64,000 nt of DNA, taken from assembly GCF_001431295.2 (NCBI RefSeq), contig NZ_LKAJ02000001.1, positions 806,001 to 870,000 on the forward strand. The letters are read 5' to 3'. The position numbers and the translations under genes were made by a program. Position 1 is the stretch's first letter, and the number at the start of each line of letters is the position of its first letter. Of the stretch, positions 17,188 through 27,270 are shown piece by piece. The notes beneath the pieces were generated by a model. The model had not been told where the DNA came from and did no database searches. It saw nothing but the letters and a program-made list of their open reading frames with translations. Source of the DNA: Candidatus Berkiella aquae (lineage in GTDB: Bacteria > Pseudomonadota > Gammaproteobacteria > Berkiellales > Berkiellaceae).

Positions 17188-19305
17188 GTGGTTGCATGTT
17201 TAAAAACTTTTCAATATGGAAACCATACAGTCAGTCTTGAGACGGGTGTTGTCGCCCGCCAAGCCACTGGTTCTGTCATGGTCAATATGGACGGAACGGT
17301 AGTGCTAGTCACTGTCGTTGGTATTAAAGATCAAGAAGTTGAGCGTGACTTTTTTCCCTTAACGGTCAACTATCAAGAAAGAATGTATGCAGCCGGTCGA
17401 ATTCCCGGCGGGTTTTTTAAGCGTGAAGGTCGTCCTTCTGAAAGTGAAACATTGACTGCGCGCCTAATTGATAGACCATTGCGTCCATTGTTCCCAGCGG
17501 GGTTCAATAACGAAGTACAAATCGTTGCGACAGTGATGTCTATTAATCCTGAAATCAATCCAGATATCCCTGCGATGATCGGTGCATCCGCTGCATTGGC
17601 TGTTTCTGGGATCCCCTTCAATGGGCCGATTGGTGGTGCGCGCGTTGGTTATGTAAACGGCGAATTTATTTTAAATCCGAGCAACAGCGAAGCGCGTTAC
17701 TCTGATTTAGATTTAGTCGTTGCTGGTACTTCAACCTCTGTTTTAATGGTTGAATCCGAAGCGAATCAATTATCAGAATCCATCATGTTAGAAGCAGTGA
17801 TGTTTGGTCATGCGAAAATGCAAATCGTGATTAAAGCGATTGAAGCATTAGCAGCCGAAGCCGGAAAACCTGCTTGGGATTGGCAGCCTCCCGCTCCTAA
17901 AACAGACTTGATTGAAAAAGTTCAAGCACAATTTGGTGAAGCTATTGAACAAGGCTATTTGATTGCTGATAAAGCAGCTCGCCAAGATAATTTGAAAGCG
18001 TTGAAAAAGAACGCAGTGGCTGCATTGGCAACCGACGAATCTGGCTATACCTCAGCTCAAGTACTGGGTGTCTTTGGTCAAATAGAAGAAACGGTTGTTC
18101 GTGGTCGCATTCTACGTGGTGAAGCGCGTATCGATGGTCGTGATACTGAAACGATTCGTCCTATTTCGGTTCAAACCAGCGTATTACCGCGTACTCATGG
18201 TTCTGCTTTCTTCACCCGTGGTGAAACACAAGCGGTGGTGGTGGCGACATTGGGTACAGGTCGTGATGCGCAAGTGATTGATAGCGCTGTAGGCGAGAAG
18301 AAAGAACCCTTCATGTTGCATTATAACTTCCCTCCTTACTGTGTAGGCGAAGTGGGCATGATTGGTAGTCCAAAGCGTCGTGAAATTGGTCATGGTCGTT
18401 TAGCACGTCGTGCGATTCAGCCTGTATTACCTGAAACAACGAAATTCCCTTATGTATTACGCGTTGTTTCTGAAATTACCGAATCTAACGGTTCAAGCTC
18501 CATGGCTAGCGTCTGTGGTACCAGTCTTGCATTGATGGATGCAGGCGTTCCATTGAAAGCCCCTGTTGCTGGTATTGCGATGGGCTTGATCAAAGAAGAA
18601 GATAAGTTTGCCATTTTGTCTGATATTCTAGGTGATGAAGATCACTTAGGTGATATGGACTTTAAAGTAGCGGGTAGTGAAAACGGCGTTACTGCTTTGC
18701 AAATGGATATTAAAATCAACGGCATTACCCGTGAGATTATGGATGCGGCATTGGCGCAAGCGCGTACCGGTCGTTTACATATCTTAGGGATCATGAATAA
18801 AGAAATGAGCGGTCCTCGCACCGAAATGTCTGATTATGCTCCACGCGTTTATAGCTTAAAAGTGAATCCGGAAAAGATCCGCGATGTCATTGGTAAGGGT
18901 GGCGCGACTATCCGTGCATTAACCGAAGAAATGGGTACCAGCATTGAAGTGAATGATGATGGCACCATTAATATCGTTGCTAACGATAGAGAATCCGGTG
19001 AAGCAACTAAACAACGTATTGAATCGATCACCGCTGATGTAGAAGTGAATCAAGTATACGAAGGTAAAGTAGCTCGCATCGTTGATTTTGGTGCATTTGT
19101 GACCGTATTACCAGGCAAAGACGGCCTTGTACATATTTCACAAATTTCTCATCAACGTATCGATGATGTCAGCAAAGTACTTTCTGTCGGACAAATTGTT
19201 AAAGTGAAAGTGTTAGAGATCGATCGTCAAGGCAGAATTCGCCTTAGCATGAAAGAACTTGAAGCAACCCCTGCACCAGAAGACAATATGTCAGCAAATG
19301 TTTAA
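17188..19305 (+). CDS. pnp: Polynucleotide phosphorylase
   Basis: 705 residues; GTG start with AAGGAA upstream. PNPase degrades RNA 3' to 5' by phosphorolysis and is part of the degradosome. Two RNase PH-like halves are present ([36 protein letters not shown]), then a KH domain ([20 protein letters not shown]) and an S1 domain ([20 protein letters not shown]). Last gene of the operon, closed by a strong terminator. Confidence 0.98.
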   Translation: MVACLKTFQYGNHTVSLETGVVARQATGSVMVNMDGTVVLVTVVGIKDQEVERDFFPLTVNYQERMYAAGRIPGGFFKREGRPSESETLTARLIDRPLRPLFPAGFNNEVQIVATVMSINPEINPDIPAMIGASAALAVSGIPFNGPIGGARVGYVNGEFILNPSNSEARYSDLDLVVAGTSTSVLMVESEANQLSESIMLEAVMFGHAKMQIVIKAIEALAAEAGKPAWDWQPPAPKTDLIEKVQAQFGEAIEQGYLIADKAARQDNLKALKKNAVAALATDESGYTSAQVLGVFGQIEETVVRGRILRGEARIDGRDTETIRPISVQTSVLPRTHGSAFFTRGETQAVVVATLGTGRDAQVIDSAVGEKKEPFMLHYNFPPYCVGEVGMIGSPKRREIGHGRLARRAIQPVLPETTKFPYVLRVVSEITESNGSSSMASVCGTSLALMDAGVPLKAPVAGIAMGLIKEEDKFAILSDILGDEDHLGDMDFKVAGSENGVTALQMDIKINGITREIMDAALAQARTGRLHILGIMNKEMSGPRTEMSDYAPRVYSLKVNPEKIRDVIGKGGATIRALTEEMGTSIEVNDDGTINIVANDRESGEATKQRIESITADVEVNQVYEGKVARIVDFGAFVTVLPGKDGLVHISQISHQRIDDVSKVLSVGQIVKVKVLEIDRQGRIRLSMKELEATPAPEDNMSANV

Positions 19306-19310
19306 AAGAA

Positions 19311-19338
19311 AAGGGTGCTATAAGCACCCTTTTTTTTG
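19311..19338 (+). terminator. Rho-independent terminator of the nusA-pnp operon
   Basis: AAGGGTGCT-ATA-AGCACCCTT followed by seven more T. Confidence 0.92.
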
Positions 19339-19379
19339 CGACACATTATTTGTTTCGCCGCTGCCGCGGCTCTTTTTGC

Positions 19380-19967
19380 GTGGGAATAAGATAAAATCCA
19401 TCCGCCCAGCCGGCTAAAGCCGTCCGAGTGACTTCCTTTTACAAAGGAAGCGACTGTCGCTTCGCGACAAAATGAGCGTAGCGAATCATGCGCCCACTTT
19501 GTATAAAAGGGGGCCGCTTGTTTGAAAAAACAAGCGGGGGGATTTTTAATTTAATCAATGAAATCCGTCAATAACAATGTATTTATAAACTCCTCGCCGC
19601 GAGGATGAAACCAGAATCAAAATAGCGCGTGGCGGTAGCTGCGCCATTTGCTAGCCCCCCATAAAAGCATGAACGTGCGTAAGGCGAGAGTGCTGTGCGA
19701 CTTCCTTTTACAAAGGAAGCGACTGTCGCTTCGCGACAAAATGAGCGTAGCGAATCATGCGCCCACTTTGTATAAAAGGGGGCCGCTTGTTTGAAAAAAC
19801 AAGCGGGGGGATTTTTCACTTAATCAATGAAATCCGTCAATAACAATGTATTTATAAACTCCTCGCTGCCGCGAGGAAGAAACCAGAATCAAAATAGCGC
19901 GCGGCGGCAGCTGTGCCATTTGCTAGCCCCTATGAAAGCATGAACGTGCGTAAGGCGAGAGTGCTGT
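19380..19967 (+). repeat. Two tandem 267-base repeat units, module-B type, in a gene-free stretch
   Basis: Unit 1 (19431-19696) and unit 2 (19700-19967) are near-identical. Each holds a TTCCTTTTACAAAGGAA hairpin, GAGCGTAGCGAATCATGCGC (compare the arms at 4115 and 4484), GGGGGCCGCTTG...CAAGCGGGGGG, a CCTCGC...GCGAGG hairpin and a core GAACGTGCGTAAGGCGAGAG. The core resembles the one in module A of the other repeats. No gene with coding support is seen between pnp and the gene at 20057. Confidence 0.8.
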
Positions 19968-20021
19968 AATGGAGGGAAAATAATCATATCAAATAAAAAA
20001 ACCGCGGAAGCGGTGCAATTA

Positions 20022-20047
20022 AAAAGAGAGTGCGATAAGCACCCTTT
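20022..20047 (-). terminator. Probable terminator of the gene at 20057
   Basis: On the minus strand AGGGTGC-TTATC-GCACTCT (one G-U pair) followed by TTTTT. Confidence 0.65.
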
Positions 20048-20056
20048 ATTTAATCT

Positions 20057-20584
20057 CTAAAGAATATCGTTCAAGATTCTCGTAGGATTATCTCTGGCTG
20101 CATTAATGGATTCATCAAGTTCATCGATAGCAATTTGACGCTTAAGTAGTTGAGCCGCCGCTTTCCCCTTGGGCAGCGTAGCAAAGTGATCGCAACCAAA
20201 CATATAAGATAGAATAAAATCGGTAGGATGCGCTTTGACATCGCCAATGATTCTTTTTTTATCATTAAATTTGGTTTCTTGTGCTTGATAAAATTGTTCT
20301 ATATTTTCATTGGTTAAAAAATCGGTTTCAGAATACGGTTGATTTTTTTTATTCAATAGCGTTAGTAATTCTTGAATATACTGTTTTTCTGCACTTAAGT
20401 TGATGCCTTTATTGACGCCTAACTGTAATTGCTTTTCAAGCTGGGTAGCGATTTCATATTGGATTTCGTGTGGTAATGTTGCAATTTTTTGATCGACCTG
20501 TGACCTGACTATGTCGTTAATTGTCGTTGTGCCTACACAGTAATGGTAGCAATTTAAAAGGGTATTCTGGAAAAATGACAGCAT
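20057..20584 (-). CDS. Hypothetical helical protein
   Basis: 175 residues, mostly predicted helix with polar Gln/Lys-rich segments (IATQLEKQLQLGVNKG, LLTLLNKKNQPYSE). I do not recognise the family. No signal peptide, membrane segment or known motif is seen. It reads as a lineage-specific soluble protein beside other unknown genes on the same strand; a hairpin terminator follows it. Confidence 0.55.
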   Translation of the reverse strand: MLSFFQNTLLNCYHYCVGTTTINDIVRSQVDQKIATLPHEIQYEIATQLEKQLQLGVNKGINLSAEKQYIQELLTLLNKKNQPYSETDFLTNENIEQFYQAQETKFNDKKRIIGDVKAHPTDFILSYMFGCDHFATLPKGKAAAQLLKRQIAIDELDESINAARDNPTRILNDIL

Positions 20585-20708
20585 GGCATCGGCCCTTAAA
20601 TTTCTGAATGGATTTATATTAGCGTTTATATGTTGGTTAGGTAAACAACAGCTGGTGGGCTAAATGGTGCGCTGGTCATTTTTTGTTCAAATATTCGAAC
20701 ATTTAACC

Positions 20709-20730
20709 AAAAAAGGGTGCTAGGCACCCT
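20709..20730 (-). terminator. Rho-independent terminator of the gene at 20752
   Basis: On the minus strand AGGGTGC-CTA-GCACCCT followed by TTTTT. Confidence 0.85.
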
Positions 20731-20751
20731 CTTTTATCTGCGTGGAGATTC

Positions 20752-21519
20752 TTAATTAAACCACTGCGCGCTACTGTTACTACCCACGGTGCAGCTTTCT
20801 TTTTCGCACTTATCTGGGAAATCTTTTTCGCACATTTCTTTAAATTCTTTAGCATTACGAATGTCTTTGCTTTCAAAACCTTTGGGTAAGCAATTTCCAC
20901 CATAATAGTGGCCAGACACACGAATTTGACCGATTAAGTAGGTATTATCGCCAACGTGGTACACACCTTTGTCTTTATCTTTGGAATAGCATGAAATATA
21001 ACATCCAGGCACTTCGGTAAAATCATTTTTAGTTGGGATGATTTTCTCTGTGCTTCCTTTTAAGGCCGTTTTTGAGAATCCTGTTTTTTCACTATAATAA
21101 ACTTTAAATTCTTCAGGTAGCATCCCTTTATTAGGACCACCAGGTCTTGGGCCTACTTTTTCTGGCGCAGCGACGGAAGTTGTTGCCGCAGGATCGGCGC
21201 TAATCGCAGTGGTTTCTGAACCGCTGACGGGTTGACCCGCCGCATTAGAAACCGTTGGGGTAGGGGCTACTGTTGCAGCCGGATCAGCAGAAATCGTGGT
21301 GGTATCAGAACCACTCAGTGGTAAACCAGCCGCATTCACGGAGGTAGCAGGTGTTGTTGCATCACTGGGTTTAGCATTTTCAGAAGTCGCTGTCGTTGCT
21401 TGTGCGGCTTGCTCCTGGGCTAAATTGCTGTTTGCATTTTCAGTCGTAACAGCAGCGGTAGTGGCTATGACTACCGTGGGTATTGTGGTGGCAAGTAAAA
21501 TCCATGTTAAACGTTTCAT
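20752..21519 (-). CDS. Secreted Ala/Thr-rich protein with a six-cysteine C-terminal domain
   Basis: 255 residues. A signal peptide is evident (MKRLTWILLATTIPTVVIAT). Then comes a low-complexity Ala/Thr/Ser linker with an internal duplication: NAAGLPLSGSDTTTISADPA and NAAGQPVSGSETTAISADPA. The C-terminal ~110 residues are different in character, with six cysteines (GCYISCYSK, GGNCLPKG, EMCEKD, DKCEKESC) likely paired in the periplasm or outside the cell. Family unknown. A disulphide-stabilised exported domain on a flexible stalk is the best description. Confidence 0.72.
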   Translation of the reverse strand: MKRLTWILLATTIPTVVIATTAAVTTENANSNLAQEQAAQATTATSENAKPSDATTPATSVNAAGLPLSGSDTTTISADPAATVAPTPTVSNAAGQPVSGSETTAISADPAATTSVAAPEKVGPRPGGPNKGMLPEEFKVYYSEKTGFSKTALKGSTEKIIPTKNDFTEVPGCYISCYSKDKDKGVYHVGDNTYLIGQIRVSGHYYGGNCLPKGFESKDIRNAKEFKEMCEKDFPDKCEKESCTVGSNSSAQWFN

Positions 21520-21607
21520 ATCATCCCCTCTCTTTCCATAGATAAAGTATCCAAAGACTTTGTAACCTCTTTCTCGGTAGGGTTAGAAAAAGCTTTAGGG
21601 CTTCCTG

Positions 21608-24409
21608 TTATCTGCGTTGAACACTGACTTGATTTTCAGCTTTAACCTTGGGTGTATCAATCAGTTTAGGAAAGGTTTGTTCATCAAATCGAGAATGCGG
21701 TTTGCTTAATTCTTCTTTTTTGACTGATTCAAAGGCTTTACTGATGGCTTCCTTTTTTTCAGGAGGCGCCATTGAAAAATCAAATATCGCATTGGGTTTG
21801 GCATTTTGAATCGCAATGCGACAAAGCGCTTTTGCCGCAAAATAGAAATCTTTTTCAGTGCAATCTTTTTGCACACTGTATTGTAAATCGTTGGTGGATG
21901 TTGTGCTGACATACGCTTTTACTTGTGTATCTGTTTTTGCATTTTTTAAAGGAACAACCACCGCATCTTGAGGATTAAAAGAACCTATTTTAGTCGGTTG
22001 TATAGGGCCACTAATATTTAAAGCGGCTTTATTTTCCTCTTTAGCGAGAAAATGCTGCACTTTTTTTAGATTGCCTTCTGCTGTTAGAGCTTGTTCAATC
22101 TGTGATGAAGGCACTGAGCTATTGAGGCCGAATTGACTCGTCATCGATCGGCTTCTTTCAGGTTGAGGGAGAGAAGGTTCAACAGAGGGGCCAACGGAAG
22201 GTTCTTCATCGAATGCTTTGGGAACGACATCAGGCTGTTTAGCTTTACCTTTTTTTGGTTTGTCTTCTTTAGGTTTATCTGCTTGTCGCAGTCTTTCATG
22301 AAAATTATTTCTAGTTTCCTGGGTACGATATGCTAAACCGCGGGCATTGGCGACTTTTTCTTCATTGATTTGTTGGCTTAATTGATTAACTTGGTCTGTG
22401 GTAAGATTTTTAGCACAAAACTTACCGTTCTCTTCGGTTAATTGCGCTAAAATCTCAGGCGCTTTTTTGAGGCGATCTCGAATTACATTGAGTTGTCTGT
22501 TGTCATCTTCACAAACTAAATCAAAAGTTCCATCGTCATTTTTATTCAATTGCCACGGAATGCGATCGCCGTTTTCAACTCGGATATGATTCAGCTTGAC
22601 GGTGCCATCGGGCGAAAGCGTGTGCGCATTGTTGGCGGTGAGTTTTTCAAGGTTATCCAATAAATCGATTTGCGTTGGCGTTAAGTGCATACGTTTTTCA
22701 AATGTTTTTAAAATGGATTCGTCTGTATCGTTAGCGATTTTCAAGATCCCTGTAAGACGCTTCGCATATTCTTCATATTCCTTTTTTTGTTTGGGATTTT
22801 CTGCTGCAAGTTTATAATACTCTGCGATTTGCGTTTCAATTAATTCGAGATCGCCATTCTTTACACCATCTTTAGGATGAGCTTGTAATTTGTCAGCAAA
22901 AGCATGATCGTTGCTTTTTCTATATTCGTCAATAATTTTTGCTTTTTCATCATCGTCTAATTTGCCACGCAAAGCGGCTAATAAATAAACCCCTTTCATT
23001 TTTTCACGCAGCGGATTGTCATATAAAGCAGAATAGTTGACAAAACGTTTGCGAAAATCTTGAGGGTTGTCAAAGCTAAAATCGTCTTTTAACGTACCAA
23101 CGATAGGATTTGGCCCTTTATATGCTTTACCGAAATCGATTCCGAAAAATTGTTGTGTATAATTTCCATCGGGGGGATCAATAGGGATAATCGCTTTATT
23201 TTGCCCCACTTTACCCATACCATCATTATCCGCCATCGCAAGAAAGGAGAGTAAAGATTCGCCTAAACCGCGAATATTGTCGTTAGAAACATAGTGTCCT
23301 TTCTCATATTCTTTCCTGGTAGCGGGGCTGACTTTACCTTCGGGTGAAATTTTTTCAAAACCCGTTGGTTTATCATTTTTATCTTTACCAGTTGCGCGAA
23401 TGGTATATTCAACACCATCAATGAGGGCTACTTTATGTGGTAATTTACTTTTGCCATCCCATGAGACAATTACGCTATCGAAATTGCTACCGCCCGCTAA
23501 TTTATTGCTTAAATCAAGACAGCCAGGGCGCCAAGAAACAGCAGTGACCACTTTGGGCGCGCCATTTTGGTAAGTGCCTTGAATGGTATCAATCCCTTGT
23601 ACATCCATTCCTCTTATTGCTGCTAGCTTGGTGGACAAGCTTTCGACAATGGCATCCGAGTTAACCGAGGTTGTGGAATTATTTTTAATATAGTGTCTGC
23701 GCCATAAGGCTAGGGCAACGCCAAAGGCGATACCTGAAAGTCCGCCGGTTGCAAGGACGACGAAGGGATTGGCAAGTCGTTGTAATTTTTTGCCGGTGTT
23801 GGTTTTTAATATTTTTTGGGTGCCAGGGCCTGTACCACCCATCACTAATTCACCGTCTTGTTTGATCATATAAGCTTGATTGTTGTTATCACATAATTTT
23901 TTGATGTGGGCTGCAAAATGGTCACCTGGTTCAACTTTGCATTCTTTTTTATATTGCTCAAATAATAAGCCGCCCATCCCTTCGTTGACATAGTATGATT
24001 GCAAGCCTTTGAGTTCATGATATTTACCAAAGGAAAAAAAGACTTTTTGCATTTCTTTTAGCGAAGCACCATGACGTTTTTTGACATGATTTTGATGTGC
24101 CATTAAAAAATCGATTTGTTTATCTTCAGCAAGATTTGCAAAATCGGGATTTTCTTGACGAATTTTATTATAGCAGGCCTGTAAGGGCGTTAAGTTAAGG
24201 GAGGAGGGAGCATCATGTTCTGCTTGCAGCGCCACCATTTGGTTTTTAATAAAGTTGCGATAGCCGGGGCTATCGACACTAATGCCAACCATCCCTTCTT
24301 CAATGCCTAAGGGTTTATCCATGACATACACGAATCCACCTATCACATCCCCTGGAGCGACTTTGAAAGACTTAACTGGCAATTGCGTTAAATGTCGATC
24401 TTTGGGCAT
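21608..24409 (-). CDS. Large effector-like protein, possible kinase-like core
   Basis: 933 residues from the ATG at 24409, chosen over an ATG seven codons upstream because GGGGAA precedes it. The N-terminal ~200 residues are unique; a single hydrophobic segment (VVLATGGLSGIAFGVALALW) follows near residue 220. The middle has VALIDGVEYTIRATGK, then LLSFLAMADNDGMGKVGQNK and FFGIDFGKAY. A D-x-x-G-x(n)-N followed by IDFG resembles the catalytic and metal loops of HipA/phosphoinositide-kinase-fold proteins. The last ~250 residues hold a Lys/Pro-rich linker with PSVGPSVEPSLPQPE. This organisation is typical of Legionellales type IV effectors. Kinase activity is inference from two motifs. Confidence 0.7.
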   Translation of the reverse strand: MPKDRHLTQLPVKSFKVAPGDVIGGFVYVMDKPLGIEEGMVGISVDSPGYRNFIKNQMVALQAEHDAPSSLNLTPLQACYNKIRQENPDFANLAEDKQIDFLMAHQNHVKKRHGASLKEMQKVFFSFGKYHELKGLQSYYVNEGMGGLLFEQYKKECKVEPGDHFAAHIKKLCDNNNQAYMIKQDGELVMGGTGPGTQKILKTNTGKKLQRLANPFVVLATGGLSGIAFGVALALWRRHYIKNNSTTSVNSDAIVESLSTKLAAIRGMDVQGIDTIQGTYQNGAPKVVTAVSWRPGCLDLSNKLAGGSNFDSVIVSWDGKSKLPHKVALIDGVEYTIRATGKDKNDKPTGFEKISPEGKVSPATRKEYEKGHYVSNDNIRGLGESLLSFLAMADNDGMGKVGQNKAIIPIDPPDGNYTQQFFGIDFGKAYKGPNPIVGTLKDDFSFDNPQDFRKRFVNYSALYDNPLREKMKGVYLLAALRGKLDDDEKAKIIDEYRKSNDHAFADKLQAHPKDGVKNGDLELIETQIAEYYKLAAENPKQKKEYEEYAKRLTGILKIANDTDESILKTFEKRMHLTPTQIDLLDNLEKLTANNAHTLSPDGTVKLNHIRVENGDRIPWQLNKNDDGTFDLVCEDDNRQLNVIRDRLKKAPEILAQLTEENGKFCAKNLTTDQVNQLSQQINEEKVANARGLAYRTQETRNNFHERLRQADKPKEDKPKKGKAKQPDVVPKAFDEEPSVGPSVEPSLPQPERSRSMTSQFGLNSSVPSSQIEQALTAEGNLKKVQHFLAKEENKAALNISGPIQPTKIGSFNPQDAVVVPLKNAKTDTQVKAYVSTTSTNDLQYSVQKDCTEKDFYFAAKALCRIAIQNAKPNAIFDFSMAPPEKKEAISKAFESVKKEELSKPHSRFDEQTFPKLIDTPKVKAENQVSVQRR

Positions 24410-24549
24410 GTGATATTCCCCATGTTGCAAGGCATTATCTGTGTTTATTGACTTAATTGATGGTTAGACTTAATAGTGATCAAAAATGTTCCATGACAGG
24501 AACGCAGATAAAAAGATTTTATATTTCATAAATCGCTGGATAAAATACG

Positions 24550-25398
24550 ATGATTGGGGGTGAGGATGTGGTTAACAAAGCAATCATTAAATCCTTTTTA
24601 GTCATATGCTTAGGATACTGTGTATCTGTATGGGGTGAAACAGATGGACTGGCAAGGCGGCTTTTTGATGCGCATGAAAAAGGGCAAGCCATACCCACGC
24701 TTTCTCAAGATGTCACCTTAGATATGGCGGCGGCTTATGCGGTACAAACCGCCTATATTCGAACGTGTCTAGCGAAAGATAAAATTGCAGGCTTTAAGGC
24801 CGGTCTGACTTCACAAGATGCCCAAGCCCACTTAGGGATCAATCGCGCGATGATTGGGGTGTTATTAAAAAGTGGCGATATGTCCAATCAATCTTCTATT
24901 CCCTTGAAAAAGTTTAAACAATTAATCGTTGAAACCGAGCTTGGCTTTATTACCAATCGCTCTATTAAACGTCCTATTGCGACGATTGCTGAATTACAAT
25001 CTTATATTGAAAAAATTGTACCGGTGGTTGAATTGTCTGATGTCGGTTTTGACAAAACGCCTGTACTAGCAACCGATTTAGTGGCGGCTAATGCTACCGC
25101 TGCAGCTTATATCTATCGCAAAGATTTGAATTGGTATGGTCAAGATGTCAATTCCATTACGGTTAGCTTGTCCCGTGATGGCAAAATTCTCAATCAAGGT
25201 CATGGAGATGATGCCTTTGGCGATCAATGGGAGGCCTTGCGCTGGTTAGTCAATCAAGTGATAGCAAATGGTTGGTCGATTGAAAAAGGGAGTTTATTAA
25301 TTACCGGTGCTTTAGGCGGGATGGTAGCTGGAGCGCCTGGGCATTATCGTGCGCAGTTCAATGACGAAGCAATTTTAGCATTTGATGTAGTTCATTAA
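24550..25398 (+). CDS. 2-keto-4-pentenoate hydratase/fumarylacetoacetate hydrolase-like protein, possibly exported
   Basis: 282 residues. The body matches the MhpD-like hydratase family: AGFKAGLTSQDAQAHLGI, a metal-site pair in VETELGFI, and the C-terminal GSLLITGALGG. These enzymes add water to 2-oxo-enoates in aromatic degradation. Unusually, the N-terminus is a plausible signal peptide (AIIKSFLVICLGYCVSVWG). A GTG at 24568 behind GGGGGTGAGG is an alternative start and gives a cleaner signal. No other aromatic-degradation gene is nearby; the next gene follows 10 bases later and is likely co-transcribed. Confidence 0.8.
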   Translation: MIGGEDVVNKAIIKSFLVICLGYCVSVWGETDGLARRLFDAHEKGQAIPTLSQDVTLDMAAAYAVQTAYIRTCLAKDKIAGFKAGLTSQDAQAHLGINRAMIGVLLKSGDMSNQSSIPLKKFKQLIVETELGFITNRSIKRPIATIAELQSYIEKIVPVVELSDVGFDKTPVLATDLVAANATAAAYIYRKDLNWYGQDVNSITVSLSRDGKILNQGHGDDAFGDQWEALRWLVNQVIANGWSIEKGSLLITGALGGMVAGAPGHYRAQFNDEAILAFDVVH

Positions 25399-25408
25399 GG
25401 AATGATGG

Positions 25409-25813
25409 ATGCCAACACTTTATATTACCGGTTTTTATGCCACCTTATTAGCATTCTTTATTATGGTGCTGACTGTGCGCGTGGTGCATTTACGAATTAA
25501 ATACCGAGTTGGCTTTTTAGATGGAGGCCATGAGGAATTAACCAAAGCCATCCGTGTGCATGGCAATGCAATTGAAACCATCCCCATGGTGCTTATCTTA
25601 ATGGCTTGTGCAGAAGTCGCAGGCATTTCTTCGTTGGCGTTACATATCGCTGGGATTGCGCTGGTATTAGCCCGAGTGCATCACGCCACGGGATTAACAC
25701 GCTCTTTAGGGCGTTCTAAAGGACGCACCTATGGCACAATCCTCACCATGTTAGTGATTATTGGCCTAGGTGCATTTAATCTCGTTGTTTTTACTAAATC
25801 ACTGTTTCCTTGA
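25409..25813 (+). CDS. MAPEG-family membrane protein
   Basis: 134 residues with four hydrophobic segments. The family pattern around residues 45-60, TKAIRVHGNAIETIPMVL, and ARVHHATGLTR later match bacterial members of the membrane-associated eicosanoid/glutathione metabolism group (glutathione transferase or peroxidase activity in known members; bacterial roles mostly untested). It ends overlapping the 3' end of convergent pfp by 20 bases. Confidence 0.88.
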   Translation: MPTLYITGFYATLLAFFIMVLTVRVVHLRIKYRVGFLDGGHEELTKAIRVHGNAIETIPMVLILMACAEVAGISSLALHIAGIALVLARVHHATGLTRSLGRSKGRTYGTILTMLVIIGLGAFNLVVFTKSLFP

Positions 25814-27056
25814 GTTTCTTTGGAATGGTTTGCAAGGAAAGCTGAATGTATTCAGGCAAGCCATTTTTATAAGGTGGGTAAGCTTCACCGGCGATTAAAG
25901 GCTCTAAATATTCACGACAAGCTTGGGTAATGCCATAACCATCTTCGCTGATAAATTCTTTAGGCACTTTTTTCTCAACGTTAGCCACTTTCGATAACGC
26001 AACGTCTTCAATGTGCCAACGGTAAGGGCTATGGCTGTCACGTACCACAATTGGCATAACCGCATTTTTACCACTAATGGCTAATTCAACGGCGCTTTTG
26101 CCTAATGCATAAGCTTGATCAACGTCATTTTGAGATGCAATATGACGTGCCGCGCGTTGTAAATAATCAGCAACTGCCCAGTGATTTTTAAGATTAAGTT
26201 CTGATTTAATGAGCCCTGCAAGGTAAGGTGCAACACCGCCAAGTTGGGCATGGCCGAATGCATCGCGCAAACCCGATTCAGCCAAGAAACGACCGTCAGG
26301 ATGAGCAACCCCTTCAGAAACCACAATCACACAGTAACCTTTTTGTTTAACTGTGTTTTGAACTTTTTGTAAAAATTCAGCTTGGTTGAAAGCGACTTCA
26401 GGAAACAAGATGATATGAGGTGCACCTTGTGCGTGGGGCTGCGCAAGCGCACCCGCTGCTGCGATCCAACCGGTATGACGACCCATCACTTCTAAAATAA
26501 AGACCTTGGTTGAGCTTGCTGCCATGGATGCAACATCCAGGCTTGCTTCAAAAGTAGAGACTGCGACATATTTAGCTACAGAACCAAATCCAGGGCAGCT
26601 ATCGGTAAAAGGTAAATCGTTATCAACGGTTTTAGGAATACCGATGCAGGTGATAGGGTGACCCATCTCAAGACTTAATTGGGAAACTTTGTTGGCTGTA
26701 TCTTGTGAATCGCCACCACCGTTATAGAAGAAATAGCCAATGTTGTGTGCTTCAAAAACCGCAATTAAACGCTCATATTCGGCTTGGTTTTCTTTTAAGC
26801 CTTTCAACTTATAGCGGCAAGAGCCAAAAGCACCGGCAGGAGTGTGGCGCAAAGCAGCAATATCAGCAGCAGAAATCAGGCTGGTATCGATTAATTCTTC
26901 ATTGAGCGCGCCCAAAATACCATTTTTACCAGCAAATACCTTGCCGATTTTTTCTGGATGGAGTCTGGCAGTTTCGATAACGCCAGCAGCAGAAGCGTTG
27001 ATGACGGAAGTGACACCACCGGATTGTGCGTAGAAAGCATTTTTGGGAGCGTTCAT
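25794..27056 (-). CDS. pfp: Pyrophosphate-dependent 6-phosphofructokinase
   Basis: 420 residues. The enzyme interconverts fructose 6-phosphate and fructose 1,6-bisphosphate using pyrophosphate. YNGGGDSQDTANKVSQL carries the GGDxS-type phosphate loop in the form with a second acidic residue that favours PPi over ATP. IGIPKTVDNDLPFTDSCPGF is the conserved substrate loop, and VMGRHTGWIAAAGALA follows. Legionellales commonly use this reversible enzyme. Shine-Dalgarno AAGGT precedes the ATG. Confidence 0.95.
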   Translation of the reverse strand: MNAPKNAFYAQSGGVTSVINASAAGVIETARLHPEKIGKVFAGKNGILGALNEELIDTSLISAADIAALRHTPAGAFGSCRYKLKGLKENQAEYERLIAVFEAHNIGYFFYNGGGDSQDTANKVSQLSLEMGHPITCIGIPKTVDNDLPFTDSCPGFGSVAKYVAVSTFEASLDVASMAASSTKVFILEVMGRHTGWIAAAGALAQPHAQGAPHIILFPEVAFNQAEFLQKVQNTVKQKGYCVIVVSEGVAHPDGRFLAESGLRDAFGHAQLGGVAPYLAGLIKSELNLKNHWAVADYLQRAARHIASQNDVDQAYALGKSAVELAISGKNAVMPIVVRDSHSPYRWHIEDVALSKVANVEKKVPKEFISEDGYGITQACREYLEPLIAGEAYPPYKNGLPEYIQLSLQTIPKKLKETVI

Positions 27057-27270
27057 GTTGTTTTACCTTATTAACCAAGCCACAGATTTACCCCATTGCA
27101 TGGCTATTTCATCATGCGATGGGGAATTTGAAATATCACATCTTCGTTGACGAGTGGTATACTCAAATCGGTCAAATTTTACGCCGGAGTTTATATGAAA
27201 CATCTGCTCTTGGCGAGGTAATAGTCCTGATGACGATGACTATAAAAAAATAAGTTGGTTTTATAAATAT

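Noticed and set aside
19583-19819. 78-residue minus-strand open frame
   Set aside because: It crosses the boundary of two tandem repeat units and has no coding character.
19431-19967. Tandem 267-base units considered as a CRISPR array
   Set aside because: Only two units, each too long, with no short regular repeats, spacers or cas genes.
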